A stretch of 64,000 nucleotides of DNA from Boesenbergia rotunda (GCA_024364735.1 JAGFNQ010005192.1:336440-400439), one strand, 5' to 3'. Positions 9,271 through 21,853 are shown, counted from the stretch's first letter. Notes: generated by a model not told the origin, from the letters alone. A program made the numbers and translations.

Positions 9271-11181
9271 TGTTAGTGAGAGCCCTAGAGCCAATCATGT
9301 GATGGTTGTTGTATGGACTCATTGTATCATATTTCATATATATATATAAAGGCATTTGATTATGGTTATTATACTTACTTGTATTGGTGCCAAATAACTA
9401 AGTGTAATAACGTCCTTGGTAGTAGGTTCATATCTATATCAATCGATTGGTTGAATCGATAGTGAGATGATATAGAGAACACTACTCTTAATTATTCCTA
9501 GTCAAGTATTAACATTCAGGGACAATGTTAATGCATAGAGACTAGCATGTAGGTCAACACGATGACTTGATCTCACAAGTCATGGATATGAGATATCAAG
9601 TTGACACATGAGTATGCATTGGAGAATGTATACTGAATGACCCACCATGAGAAAGTATCATGGATCGTTATATGAGTGTCATATACTTTCTCATGTGACT
9701 ATTAGTATGACTATTAGTCCTTAGACCTGAAGTCACCATAGTTCCCTACATAAGGAGTTATGTACTTTGGTTTCGTCAAACGTCACCCGTAACTGGGTGG
9801 ACTATAAAGGCGATTACTGGGTATGTAACAAATTATGCGGAGGGATGTGAGTGATGTAGATGGGATCTATCCCTCCTATATGACGGGAGAGATATCATAG
9901 TCTTGATAGAGTGAGATCACTAAGTGCATGGCCATGCCCAAATAAGGCAATATGAGATATTGAGCTTATTTGATTATAGTGAGTCTACTTGGAGTTCAAG
10001 ACACATAGATTGATTGGAGGATGACACGGTCTATGCTTCATAGAAGATCAATCTAGATATCGACGATAGAAGGACATTGTCACATATTATGAAAGTCATA
10101 ATTAGTAGTCACATTGGTGATGTTGGATCTCAACATTCTTGAAACTTGGGTAGCAATGATGTGTTGCTAGATACCGCTCATTGCTTATGTTTCTAAGAGG
10201 TTAGAAGCATTGCCAACGTTACAAGAACCTATAGGGTCACACACAAAGAACAAATAGATGGAAAAAAAAAATGAAGTCAAGTTTGACTTGGCTAAATATG
10301 GAAAGTCCATAAAAGGCAAGTTTGACTTGACCCAAATCCAAATCAAGTTTGACTTGACTTGGTTCCACTTCAAGTTAGACTTGACATGGGAGAAGAAATG
10401 GAGTTAAGTTTGACTTGACTAAATATGGAAAGTCCATAAAAGGCAAGTTTGACTTGACCCAAATCCACCTCAAGTTAGACTTGACTTAATGCCACATCAT
10501 GGTGATGAATTGGCATGGAGCCTCCACATCATCAAGAGCATTAAGTGTGGATGCCACCTCATCAAGGAAGATTAATGGTCAAGTTTGACTTGACCAAAAG
10601 GCCACCTCACCTTGACTTGACCAAGTGATGACTTGGCTTGGTATTTGACCAATGATGATGCTCCACATCATCTCCAAAGGTTGTAACCCCCCCATTTGAA
10701 TTTGAATTCAAATTGAAAGGGGGTTATGGCCGGCCACTTAATGGCCATTATGTGGCCGGCCACAATGAGAGAACAAAAACCAAGTTTTGGTTCCATTTTT
10801 ATGATGGTGTGTCTTCTCTTCTTCCTCCTCCAAGTGTTGGTGCTCTTCTTCTTCTTCTCCTCTTGGCCGAACCCTTGAAAGGTGCTAGCACACCTAAAGG
10901 GTTTCCTCCATCCACTTTGTTCGCGTGGATACTTCTAGAGGGACGACACTTGACGTCCTAGAGATCTGACATCCAAAAGGAGCGAGCGGGATTAAGCGGG
11001 GCACACACCAAAGGTAAAATGGTTTATCCCTCTTTAGATCTAGGAGTAGATCGAGTTTTGAGCATGAAATGAATACGTGATTTTTGTTTCGGAATTTTTC
11101 TTCGCACGAGATCCATGGCTTTGGGTTCTCGGGGTTTCCGCGACGCGAAAAGGCAGTTTTCGCGGCCTGAAAAACCCAACA
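9271..11181 (+). repeat. Element A 3' LTR
   Basis: 1911 bp, matching 1742-3664 with about ten visible substitutions and a 15-bp deletion near 10521. It ends CCCAACA and is followed by the target duplication GAAAC. GGCCGGCC octamers lie at 10728 and 10754. Confidence 0.95.
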
Positions 11182-13560
11182 GAAACATAATTATTACTAT
11201 GAAATTTCATGATGGGCTTGGCTTAATGGGCTTGGATGTGGATTAGTGCAAAATGTGTTAAAAAGGGAAATGAAGAAAGGAGGAAGCAAGGATTGAATCT
11301 TGAACCTCCTAGTTGCACTAATCATGTCATAACCAATGAACCAAGCCATGTTACTTGTTGAGAGAATAAGAAACATGCTTGTTAAAGCGAGGGAAGTGAA
11401 GAGACATGTCTCTTCATGAGAAGAGTATAAATAAGAGAGGGAGAAAGAAGTTACCTTTCTTCTTCTTCTTCCCCACTTCAATTTTCGAAAACTAGAGTCT
11501 TCTTCCCCACTTCAAATTTCGAAAAGTGCACCCTAGGGTTCTAACCCTAGGAAATTGGAAGGACAAAGGAACCCTTTAAGGTTCTTGCCCTCTACTAGGG
11601 CCAAGAGTGCTAGAGAAGGCTAACAAGGGAAACACTCACCTTCTTATTCTTCAAGGGTACCCTAAGGAGTTAGAGAAGGAGAAATTCAAGCGAAAGGATG
11701 TAAGTATCCCCTCGCCTGCAGTGTAATGGTTATTGTATGTTTTCTCCTTGTTGGTTTCGTAAATGGGGATCTCCCCCTTGAATGAGTTTCGGCCCCCCCC
11801 TAGGGGAAGGCTTTTGGTTACTTTTTGTTACATAAGTAAACCCCTTAGCACTTGTATATGTGTATGTTGTATCCTTCAATATGTTGTGAACAAAACCTAG
11901 GGTTTTGTTCTTGTATAGGGTTCGGCCACTTCCAAAGGGAAGTCTTTGGCTACTCTTTGATACATGAGAAGAACCCTTGGGACTTAGAGTATACACATAT
12001 GTTGTGACCCTTCATTTTGTGATGACAAAAACTAAGGTTTAGGGTTTGGATGAGTTTCGGCCAAAGCATGGAACTAGGGTTAGTGAGGGTTGGATTATCC
12101 TATAATATATTCATGCTTAGTATATGGTATGATGTTGTATACAAGGTGTTTGTATAAATGTCTGTGTGAATGTTTCATTGCAAAAACCCTAATTCTTCCC
12201 TACCCTTGAGTTTCAGCCACCCCCCCTAAGATTAGGGTTTGTGAAGGTTAAACTACCCTATGAGATATGCTTATGTTTGGGGATAATTATATGTATATGC
12301 ATGTGGTGTTTAAATGAAATGTTTGATTTGAAACATTAATTGTTAGCATGCTACCACTTCCTATGATAGGTATATGCAGGTGGTGTTTGTATGAAATGTT
12401 TGATTTGAAACCTTAATTGTTAGCATGCTACCACTTCCTATGATATGAGTATGATCTATGTGACCAAATCTTGTCATATCTAAAGTATGTTTAAGTGGTG
12501 GAATTATGATGTATGTATGAGCATGTCTTATGGCCCATGGGGCACCCTTATGAGATTGCATGTGATATGTATGATGAAATGCTTGAAAGGATACTCCACT
12601 AAGTATGGGATCAAGAACACCCTTATGTTGTGAGGTGTGTCCCTATGGGATCAGAAACACCCTGGAAAAGTGGGTGTCTCTTGAGTAGTGAATTTGGAGT
12701 ACTCCTTAGCATATATGTAAAGACATGATAAGTATTTTACTTTTGAAGTTGTGTACCCGACTCGTAAGGGGGCCGTTAAACAAATCCGGGGTGCATGTTA
12801 ACTTAAGGTCATGGCTCCAGTAGGACGTAAGGGTCATGCTCTAATGGGATTGGTGGCTCGCTACCCCAACTCATTAGGGAACGCGCATCATGTGGTACAC
12901 AGCTGGGCCCAATATGATATGGATGTATTTTTAAGTAATACCATTATGGAATTGTTTTGAAAACATTCATTGAAAACATTTATTATATGTGATGGGTATG
13001 CTTAAAATACTATATACTGCAGGCTTAGAAACTTGATGTTTAGTATGCTATGATGAACTCATGCTTATGACTTATTATGTGTACATGTTGTATGCTTTCG
13101 TATGGATTTTGCGAGTAGGACCGGATCTTTACTAAGCATTTGTGCTTACTAGTTTATGTGTTATCTTATGCTGCAGATAAGGGTAAGGAACACTTAAACT
13201 AAAGGAAGAGGCAGGAGGCTGAAGATGTGTGGGGTGGTGGCTCGGGAAAGAAGGACTTTTATATCTACTTTATTATGCTCATGTTTATGTTCCTTGATAA
13301 TGAGTGTTAGTGACTAGGATTGATATTGCATGATAGTGATTACCCTTGGATGTCTTTTATACTTGATTATGTTATGAGTTGCATTACTGGTGAACTTATC
13401 ATGTTATAGAATGACTCTGATAGTTTAAACAAGCATGCTCAGTCTTTAGTCCTTGCATTGTTGTTTTAATGTATGCTAGAAGATAGAAAAAAAAATATTA
13501 TTATATGATTGACTATTACGTAACCCCGCCCCGAGAGTAGATATAAGGGCGGGCGTTACA
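11182..13560. repeat. Right piece of solo LTR J
   Basis: This continues solo LTR J after the A insertion (11182-11186 is A's target duplication). It shares extended similarity with H (26090-28077 and 37127-37794), including several CTAGGGTT-type words around 11530-12250. It ends in a GC-rich CCCCGCCCCGAGAG...GGGCGGGCGTTACA terminus. The ORFs inside it are short and not coding in character. Confidence 0.85.
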
Positions 13561-13917
13561 TAGTACTGAGGTCTTGATGGACATTGAACAGACACCACAA
13601 AGTGTTGTGGATTATGAGATTGTTGCACAAGAAGTTATGGAGCAATAACATGTTCAAGTAGACCACCCTCTTCGTAAATCTGATAGGATACGTCGTCAGC
13701 ATGAGAGATACTCATTTTTCTTGTCTGACCATGATGACGTTATGCTTGTTAAGTAGAAAGAGCCTATATCCTATCAAGAAGCTGTGATGAGCCCAGATTT
13801 TGAGAAATGGCTAGAAGCCATGAAGTCTGAAATGGAATCCTTGTACACTAACCAAGTATGAACTTTGGTTGATCCGCTTGAGGGAATTAAACCCATTAGG
13901 TGTAAGTGGGTCTTTAA
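13561..13917 (+). pseudogene. K fragment 2: integrase-RT linker and RT start
   Basis: This resumes K after solo LTR J (13561-13565 is J's target duplication TAGTA). It aligns with element A 7482-7835: the acidic linker, the Arg-rich RRSDR-type segment, and the EKWLEAM...NQVWTLVD segment preceding RT. It has at least four disruptions: TAA near 13646, TAG at about 13753, a frameshift near there, and TGA near 13859 where A has a Trp codon. D interrupts it at 13918. Positions 13761-13917 are repeated at 43099-43255. Confidence 0.85.
13761..13917 (+). repeat. 157-bp duplicated K segment, left copy (right copy 43099-43255)
   Basis: It matches 43099-43255 with about five substitutions and no indel, and both copies share the TGA that replaces a Trp codon. 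The two copies flank element D. This is far longer than the 5-bp duplication an LTR element normally makes. Confidence 0.9.
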
Positions 13918-14838
13918 TATTGAGGCAATCGGCCCAAGAATGATCGGAATGATCATGGTTTTGATGTGTGTGTCAATAAGTTTAAGGTTAGGGTGTTGTG
14001 TTGTATTTAATATGTGTTATTGAGTTTGTAGGACTTGGAGAATCACACTTGGAAAACATATCCGAAGGACGAGAGCCGAGGGAGGAGAGCTCCAAGGGCA
14101 AGCTGGGAAGTGGACTTCAAGGGCACACGTGAAGGGTGGCATGGAGGCAAGCCAAGGAAGGCTTGTGTTCTCATCCGAGGGACGATAGCCAGAGGAAGAA
14201 GACTTCAAGGGGCAAGCCAAGGGAGCATACCTGAAGGCATACGTGAAGGAGAATGGTTTGAGTGGTTGTAAGTGAGAATGGAGGCTGGGCAGTCGACTGG
14301 CCAGAGACTGCCAATACTCACAGAGAGTTTACAACTTCGGACCAGTCGACTGCCCATTTGGCAGTCGACTAGTAACCCCCCAAAACTAGTCGTTGGCTGG
14401 CATTTATTGTTAGACTAGTCGACTGCCCTAGGGGCAGTTGACTGGTGCAGGTCTGAACAGCTTGCGAAGTTGTCCTGTTCTCTTATTAAAAGAGGACTTT
14501 TTCGCATGTGAACGGTACGGGTTTTCACTGTAACGAAGTGCTGTTCGTGCAATTAGTCTCTCGATCTTTCTCTCGTTCTTCATCACATTCTGTAAAGAGG
14601 AAGACAACGCTTGTAAAGGTTTCTCCACCTTTGAAGGAGACTTTTCATAGTGGAGGTGGAGTACTCGCGTGGATCCTTGGATTAGTCACCCATTCGGGTG
14701 GATACTAAGTAAAAATACTCTGAGTTAGCATTTCTTTCTTGTTTTTATATATTATTTTGTATTGCGCTAACATCTTTGTAGAGAATTCAGCGAAAAAGTG
14801 CTATTCACCCCCCCTCTAGCAACACCTTCGATCGTACA
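13918..14838 (+). repeat. Element D 5' LTR
   Basis: About 921 bp, from TATTGAGGCAATC to GATCGTACA. The start is set by alignment with the 3' copy at 42619, where it follows the polypurine tract. The terminal TATTG may be a mutated TGTTG. It carries several copies of a CAGTCGACTG palindrome (14291-14450). Confidence 0.85.
14287..14450. repeat. CAGTCGACTG palindrome module in D LTR
   Basis: Repeated GCAGTCGACTGG, CAGTCGACTGCCC and GGCAGTCGACTAG words occur, some arranged as larger inverted repeats (for example CAGTCGACTGCC...GGCAGTCGACT around 14343-14370). The same module recurs in the 3' LTR (42988-43075) and in the internal 3' region at 42118-42143. Confidence 0.85.
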
Positions 14839-14840
14839 TT

Positions 14841-14853
14841 TGGTATCAGAGCC
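14841..14853 (+). other. Element D primer binding site
   Basis: TGGTATCAGAGCC, matching the initiator-Met tRNA 3' end, lies two bases after the LTR end. Confidence 0.93.
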
Positions 14854-14896
14854 GGTTCGCTTCGGGAGAACTCACCGTCGACCGGAGTGAATGTAA

Positions 14897-16561
14897 ATGG
14901 CGTTTCAAGAGGGATACAGCACTGCAAGGCCTCTATTCTTCGACGGGAACGACTTCGCATACTGGAAAGGTAGAATGCAATACTATTTGATGAATGATAT
15001 TGAAAACTGGATTAGTGTTGTAGATGGATTCGATGCACCCATCGACGAAAGAGGAGAGCCACTGCCAATGAGATCATGGCTAAAGGATGTCATGAAGAGG
15101 GCGCAATCAAATGCCAAGGCTACCACCACACTTCGGTGCGGGCTCTCAAAGGAGCAACTTAACAAAGTGGGGCCGTTCAAGAGCGCCAAGGAGTTATAGG
15201 AGAAAATCGTTGAAGTCAATGAAGGGTCCAACGAGTCAAGACGGGCAAAGAAGGATCTACTTGTTGCCCAACTCCAATCCTTGTCCATGAAGACCAACGA
15301 GACTGTGAGCCAGCTGCATGGAAGGGTAAAGGAGATCATCAACGAACTCCATGTGATTGGAGAGAAAGTTGAAAACTGGGATCTCGTAAGGTATGTTCTA
15401 CAATCCTTCCCGAGAACAACCTTGTGGGCATCAATGGTTGATGCCTACAAAGTATCAAGGGATTTGTCTATAGTTAAATTAGATGATTTATTTTGAGAAT
15501 TTGAATTGCACGAGCAAGCTAATGTTTCGGCCAAAGAGAAAGGTATAACTTTCATTACAGAAAAGGAGAAGAAGAAGAAGGAGAAGAAGAAGAAGGTGGT
15601 CTACTCCTCTTCATCTGACTCAGAGGAGTCCAGTGCCTCTATGGATAGCGACCAAGAGGCCTTCATGATAAGAAAAATGTGTAGGGCATTTAAAAGTTTT
15701 TCTAACAAGTCTTATGCTAGGAAAGGATCCAAAAGTAAGAGCAAGGCAAAAGACATCATCTGCTACAACTACCACCAAGAGGGACACATGAAGAATAAGT
15801 GTCTCCAACTAAAGAGAAGGGAAGAAAAGAAGGAGGAGAAGAAGAGAGGTGACAAGAAGAGGTCAAAGGGAATGGAGAAGGGTGCCACCAACCTCAAGGC
15901 GACTTGGGATGATCCATCATCCTCAGAGGAGGAAGAGGAGCACGTGTCCCACTTTGCTCTTATGGCCATGAACCATTCAGAGTCATCCGATGATGAGAGA
16001 AGCTCAAGTAGTGAAGAAAGTGGCTCATCATCATCATCATCCGAGTCAGAAGCTTCGGTAAGTGAGGTATACAGCTTACGCCCCTCTACTTTGGTCAAAA
16101 TAATTTCTAGTACGAACATGGATTTAACTAGAACTAGAAGTAAAATTAAGGATTTAAAGGATAAAATTGTCATGCTTAGAGTAGAATCTTCAAAACTTAA
16201 GGAAGATTTGTATGCTTATTCTACTATATCAAATGATGATAGATGCTTTGAAAATGAAAATAAGGAACTAAGGAAAAAGGTAGAAGACCTCACAAAGGCA
16301 CTTAGGAAATTTCAAGTGGGCTCTAGCAACCTAGACATGATAATTAATAGTCAAAGAGCCATTTATAACATGGCCGGATTATGATATAGGCCAAAGACCA
16401 AGGAAGTGACCTTTGTCTCACTTATGGGTAGGAATGGTGCATCTAGAAGACAAGGGGCTAAGGGAAACATCAAGAAGGCTTGGGTACCAAAGAAATTATT
16501 AAATGATGCTTGTGGATCAAAATTTTGGGTACCAAAAGAGTGTGTTTTCCATGTTGTATAG
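14897..16561 (+). pseudogene. gag: Element D gag (Sirevirus-type), three internal stops
   Basis: Collinear with the 570-residue Gag of element E. The start ATG at 14897 follows the leader and gives an N-terminus similar to E. In-frame stops are at 15197-15199 (TAG, probably from a Trp codon), 15494-15496 (TGA) and 16382-16384 (TGA). The domains are a UBN2-type Gag, a Lys/Glu- and Ser-rich middle, a zinc knuckle whose second Cys is replaced by Tyr (CYNY then H and C, about 15757-15800), and a predicted coiled coil near the C-terminus. The Gag ends in a WVPK repeat region and the TAG at 16559-16561, which also occurs at the same place in E and is followed in frame by protease. Confidence 0.88.
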
Positions 16562-19500
16562 GTGAAAGTGAAGGAGGCCTCAACCATGTGGATAGTAGAT
16601 AGTGGGTGCTCAAGACATATGACCGGAGATGTGAGCAAGTTCACTACTATTAGCTACCTAAGAGAAGGGGCGGTCTCCTTTGGAAATAGCGGGAAACTGA
16701 AAATAATTGGTAGGGGTACCATTGAGGTATCTCTTACAATCTCTATCCATAAGGTACTTTTAATTAAGGACATGAAATTTAATTTACTTAGTGTAAGTCA
16801 ATTATGTGATGCGGGCTATAGGGTCAAATTTCATGCTAGAAAAATGCCTAATTAAACAAAATGGGTCCGATAATGTCATACTAGAAGGATATAGGGAGGC
16901 TAATCTTTATTATCTTGATCTTACTTATGCTACTAACAATTTGCCTAAGTGTCTCATGTCTAAAGAAGAAGAAGGGTGGTTGTGGCACCGAAGACTTGGG
17001 CACACCAATATGAGGAGCATTGCAAGAGTGACAAAGGAGGAGTTGGTGAAGGGACTCCCTATGATCAAGTATGAGAAGACCAAATTGTGTGATGCATGTC
17101 AAGAGGGTAAGCAATCAAAATCATCACACAAAGGTAAAACCCTAACCACCACTACTTTACCTTTAGAGCTTTTGCATATTGACCTTTTTGATTGCCATAG
17201 TACTCCTTCACTAGTAGGAAGTAAATATTGTTTAGTTATAGTAGATGACTTTTCTAGATTGACATGTGTTTTCTTTTTGAAACATAAGGACAATACCTTA
17301 GAAATCTTTATAGGGTTTAGTAAGAGAGTAGAAAATGAAAAACACCTAAAGATTAACCGAATTAGGAGTGACCATGGTGGGGAGTTCCAAAACTTAAGCT
17401 TCTCACAATTTTGTGTTGAAAATGGGTATAAGCATGAATTTTCATGCCCATGGACTCCTCAACAAAATGGGGTAGCAGAGAGGAGAAACAGAGTCCTACA
17501 AGAGGCCGCTAGGACTATGCTTAATGCATACTTTCTTCCTAGCTACTTTTGGGCCGAAGCGGTAAATACCGCTTGTTACATTCAAAATCGGGTTTTGGTA
17601 CATAGGTTCTTAGGTAAAACCCCATTTGAATTGTGGAATGGGAGAATTTCATAAGTCCATTATTTTAGAGTTTTTGGATGTAAAGTGTATATCTTGAACA
17701 CCAAGGATGACTTAAGGAAGTTTGAGTCAAAAGCGGATGAGGAAATTCTAGTTGGAAATTCATCCACTAGTAGGGGTTATAGAGTCTACAACAAAAGGAC
17801 CAAGGTAATTGAGGAGTCCTCAAATGTTGACTTTGATGAATCGACAAATACTTACCCTAGGAAAGCATCAATTGATAAGGATATAGAGGAATGCCAACCC
17901 CTTGCCCAAAGAATCAAAGACCTACATTTGGAGGGCAATGATCAATGGGGAGGAAGAAGTACCCTAGAGGATGAGAAACATGTAGTCAATGAACCTACAA
18001 CAACCTCTAGGCCCTTGAGATATCATCAAGATCACCCTATTGACCAAATAGTGGGTGATGTCACTCAAGGGGTAAGGACTAGGTCCTATTTTAGAGACCA
18101 AACTAGTCAAATTGCCTTAATCACTCAATTAGAACCTAAGTCTATTGATGAGGCATTAGGTGATGTAGATTGGGTTTTAGCCATGCAAGAAGAGCTTAAT
18201 TAATTTGAAAGAAGTGAGGTATGGGAGTTGATTCTTAGGCCCAATGATTGCACCATTGTAACCACAAGATGGGTCTTTAGGAACAAACTAGATGACCAAG
18301 GCAAGATTACTAGGAACAAGGCTAGATTGGTAGCTAGGAGGTTTAACCAAGTTGATGGATTAGACTATGATGAGACCTATGCCCCCGTAGCTAGATTAGA
18401 GTCCATTAGAATTCTACTAGCCTATGCCGCTCACATGGATTTCACACTTCACCAAATGGATGTGAAGTCGGCATTCCTTAATGGGGTCATTAAGGAAGAG
18501 GTCTACGTAGAACAACCCCCCGGGTTTGAGGACCCAAATTATCCTAGACATGTATACAAGTTAAGAAAAGCCTTGTATGGATTGAAACAAGCTCCCCGGG
18601 CTTGGTATGAAAGGCTTTCTTCATTTCTAGTGTCTAACGGTTTTAGCAGAGGAACAATTGACCCTACTTTGTTCCTATAATCTAAGGATAAGGACATATT
18701 TGTGGCTCAAGTTTATGTAGATGATATCATCTTTGGGTCTACAAATAATGACTTCCTACAAGAGTTCATCAAGTATATGGAAGATGAATTTGAGATGAGT
18801 CTTGTAGGAGAGTTAACTTTCTTTTTAGGTCTTCAAGTTAAACAAACCAATGAAGGAACACATGTATTTCAAATTAAGTATGCTAGGGAAATGGTAAAGA
18901 AATTTGGCTTAGAAAATGCTAAGGTAGCATCTACCCCTATAGGAACTAATGTGAAAATGGATAGTGACCTTGAAGGGAAAATGGTAGACTCAAAACAATA
19001 TAGGAGCATGATTGGTAGTCTATTGTACCTAATCGCTAGTAGACCCGACATATATTTTACGGTAGGTATGTGTGCAAGGTACCAATCATGTACCAAAGAG
19101 TCCCATTTGGTAGTAGTGAAGAGGATCCTAAGGTATGTTAGAGGCACTCTCAATGTCGAGTTGTGGTATCCTAGAATCCCAAATGTTGACCTTATTGGAT
19201 ACACCAACTCGGACTATGCGGGATGTAAGCTAGATAGGAAGAGTACTAGTGGAGGGTGTCAATTTCTTGAGTCTTCTTTAGTTAGTTGGAGTAGTAGGAA
19301 ACAACCATGCGTTGCCCTATCAACAACGGAGGCGGAATATGTGGCAATGGGTGGTTGTGTTTCTCAACTACTATGGATCATGCACACCTTAGAAGATTAT
19401 GAGTTACATTATTCCAATGTCAAAGTCTTGTGTGATAATGTAAGTACAATCAATCTAACTAAGAATCAGATTCACCATTTTAGAACAAAACACATTGAAG

Positions 19501-19599
19501 TGAAACATCACTTCATTAGGGACCATGTGGCAAGGGGAGACATTGAATTACACTATGTTGAGTCAAAGTCAAATCATGCCGACATTTTCACCAAGCCTC
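16562..19599 (+). pseudogene. pol: Element D protease-integrase-RT-RNase H, broken
   Basis: The protease DSG is at 16598-16606 (WIVDSGCSRHMTGD), in the same frame as gag after the TAG. A frameshift near 16846 precedes the integrase (LWHRRLGH zinc domain, then HIDLFD, RSDHGGEF and AERRN carrying D, D and E). Stops follow at 17653-17655, 18201-18203 and 18678-18680. RT retains the MDVKSAFLNG and YVDD motifs (about 18714). RNase H retains TNSDYAG, STTEAEY and LCDN. The coding sequence stops at the FTKPL motif, where element F inserted after 19599. The last ~70 bases of pol are on the far side of F. Reading through into 19600-19622 is F's LTR, not D coding sequence. Confidence 0.9.
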
Positions 19600-20094
19600 T
19601 GTTGGGACCGGGTGCATGTTGACAAGGATACGGGTACGTAATATTTTAAAATTTTACGTGCAGCGGAAGAATTAGCATTAAATAATTTCATAAATTATTT
19701 TAACCACGTATCTAGCATGCGACCTTATGATGTGTGGACGTAATCATAAATTAAAACATTGCGGAAAAGTAAACTAATTTACTTTGTACCTCGCGTAACT
19801 CGAAGAAAAGGGACGAGATCCAACCGTAGCGTCCCTTGGAAGCTTCGCCTCTATTCGCGTCCACGCCGAGTTCTCTTCGGGATGACTTCGCAAAGTCACG
19901 AGTTTTGTGCCGACGAGAACTACTAGATTCTCTAAAGGCACAACTAGAAGAACAAGAGAAAAGAATGGAAACTAACCAACAAGAAACGGAATCTAAATTC
20001 CGAGAAGGAAGGAGATGTGATCCGCTTCTTCTTCTCCGAGGTCCACTTGGTGGATGAAGCTCACGCCCACCTTGGGAGTTGTGCCGGCCCTAGG

Positions 20095-20172
20095 TGAGGA
20101 GAGAGAGCCGGCCCTAGAGAGAGAGGGGAGCCGGCCCTAGAGAGAGAGAGGCGTGTAGAGAGAGAGAGAGAG
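20095..20172. repeat. GA/CT-rich repeat with GCCGGCCC units in F LTR
   Basis: A repeating unit GAGAGAGAGNNGCCGGCCCTA occurs three times and then grades into a pure (GA)n tract. It corresponds to the CT-rich stretch just downstream of the TATA box in this LTR family, so it probably lies in the transcript leader. Confidence 0.8.
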
Positions 20173-20222
20173 CAACTAATCTCTTGATTAATTGATTAGG
20201 AATTCAAGGCTTGCCTTTGGTT

Positions 20223-20232
20223 CCTTATATAG
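20223..20232 (-). promoter_or_regulatory. Candidate TATA box of F LTR
   Basis: On the minus strand the sequence reads TATATAAGGAACC, about 50 bases upstream of the CT-rich tract. The equivalent positions in G read CTATATAAAGG. Position and conservation in all four LTR copies support a core promoter. Confidence 0.6.
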
Positions 20233-21853
20233 TTGCTTCTCCCTTGCCAAGTCTCTCTCTTAACGGAATTAATTTTCATAAGAAATTTATCTTATAATAT
20301 TTCTTATGAATAATTCCGTTATGCCTAGTTTTATTATAACTAACTTTATAATAAAACAAATATTTCTCTCCTTTAATTATGGAATAAATTTTATAAGAAA
20401 TTTATAAACTTTCTTATTATGAAAAAATCAATTCATAATTGATTTTATAAAATTAAAATAAACCATTCCATGGATCATTTTAATTTCCATAAAAAGAATA
20501 AATTTCTATAAATTTATTTATATAAATTTCTTTATACAAATTTATTTATCCATAATTTATAAAACAAATCGCGCTAGATTTATTTTATTAATTAAACCAA
20601 ATAAATTGGTTTCTTCCCCTTGTTGTGGCCGGCCAAACCAAAGGGGGTTAACACCCTCTTTGGCCGGCCAAACCGAGCCGAATCGATCGCGAATTAAACT
20701 CATTTAATTCGCCCAATAAGCCTTCAAAAGACAGCCATTTTAAGTTTCCGTTGCGCCTCTGATTAACTCAGATTCGACTTATTTCTCTTGATTGGAAAAT
20801 CTAATTTTCAACTCGTTTTAAATCCCTCGGATTACTCGTAGTGCGTGTGACTAAATAGGCTTTCGATTTATGTTGGCCGTCTATAATTAACCAATTATAG
20901 AACGGTCATGAGTGGCACCTAGTAGTAGATCATGACCCCCAATTAATCGAAAGATCAACGGTTTGACCTCAGAAGTAATTCCGAAACCCTTCAGCAGCTG
21001 TAATGAATCGTGCCCCATTCCCTTCACCATCTTATACCCACTTGGTTCAGGACACGGTCTATTTGTGTCAGTCCCCACTAGGCTGACTACGTCACACCTA
21101 GCCCAAGTAGTGTTTTTCTCGTCCTTTGGATTTCTAATTACTCTCATGTATTTAAGAGACTCGCACTCTAAACATGATATGCTCTGGCCAGAGGCTTTGA
21201 GTAACAATCCGACGATAGGCCTGGGTATACATCTCCTCGCAAGGAGTGGTGAATCCTTTGTAGGCTGTTCAAACATCTTCGGGCACTTCGGCTTATACCC
21301 AATCATCCTGGGTCCACATCTCCTTGGAGATGCTTGCTTAAGATGTTAAAGTATAAGTCTCCATGACCAAGATGACTTGAACACCGCTAGTCAAAGGAAC
21401 ATCGCACTTAAGCTGCAGTAATAACTTCAGTGACATATCTTTATAGATTACCATATGAAGTTTTACAGCTAGTCACTCCAATGAACTAGTTCCCTTAACT
21501 AGCATCCATGTTTATCTCCGGACATCCCAATGTCACCAGCCAGGGAGAATCAGCTGATTAGAGAATAACCCATGCTAGTCTCAACAGAATTGATAGTGTC
21601 CGTATTTATCAATTCATCGACTAGGGATTTTTCCAATACTTCACATTTGCACATTTAGAGATAATCACTAGTTGTGATCCCATCACAAATTCTCTTATGC
21701 TGTGAATTGTATTGCGGACATTCAGTAGATGAGTTTAAGATCCCAATCAAATACACAAACATGTATACTCAAATAGTGAATTATCATTTATTAAAATAAA
21801 TGTTTACAACCATAAGGCGATTGCCTTAGGACACTTCTCTCATATCACTAACA

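Larger units (their letters stand above)
1742..11181 (+). mobile_element. Element A: full-length Ty1/copia retrotransposon, 9.4 kb
   Basis: It is complete from LTR to LTR with TG...CA ends. The 5' LTR is 1742-3664 and the 3' LTR 9271-11181, with the tRNA primer site at 3666, gag-protease at 5283, integrase-RT-RNase H at 6527 and the polypurine tract at 9261. A perfect 5-bp target duplication GAAAC lies at 1737-1741 and 11182-11186. The LTRs differ by only about ten substitutions plus a 15-bp indel by eye over 1.9 kb, so the insertion is recent. The domain order PR-IN-RT-RH identifies Ty1/copia. It inserted into solo LTR J. The only clear coding defect is a frame difference between gag-protease and the downstream domains near 6490. 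Confidence 0.95.
1583..13560. mobile_element. Element J: solo LTR, Ty3/chromovirus-like, split by element A
   Basis: The sequence begins TGTAACACCCC at 1583 and ends GGGCGTTACA at 13560, flanked by a perfect 5-bp duplication TAGTA (1578-1582 and 13561-13565). Removing the nested element A (1742-11181 and its TSD) leaves one LTR of about 2.5 kb with no internal region, so this is a solo LTR formed by LTR-LTR recombination. The TGTAAC...GTTACA termini are typical of plant Ty3 chromovirus (Tekay/Del-type) LTRs; the assignment to that clade is an inference. The same family occurs as element H. Confidence 0.85.
19600..21853 (-). repeat. Element F 3' LTR
   Basis: 2254 bp. On the plus strand it reads TGTTGGGACCGGG...CACTAACA. 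A TATA-like TATATAAGG (minus strand) lies near 20223-20232, followed downstream by CT-rich repeats (GA-rich on this strand, 20095-20172). A GGCCGGCC hairpin is at about 20626-20668. Antisense ORFs of up to 139 codons occur here, but they are not conserved intact in the sister LTRs. Confidence 0.93.

Noticed and set aside
15769..16173. Minus-strand ORFs of 134 and 175 codons opposite the gag genes (15769-16173 and 46937-47464)
   Set aside because: They are antisense shadows of Ser/Glu/Lys-rich gag codons and have no recognisable domain.
18702..19622. D's RNase H frame ending at 19622
   Set aside because: The last 23 bases belong to F's LTR. D's own coding sequence stops at 19599 and resumes at 41572.
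20836..20900. tRNA-like or other RNA gene in the LTRs
   Set aside because: I saw no cloverleaf or A/B box pair. The only tRNA-related sequences are the 12-13 base primer sites complementary to initiator-Met tRNA.
20887..21306. 139-codon minus-strand ORF and overlapping 128-codon plus-strand ORF in F's LTR, also at 40724-41062
   Set aside because: The frames are broken in the other F LTR and in both G LTRs, and they exist on both strands. This fits conservation of LTR DNA, not of a protein.
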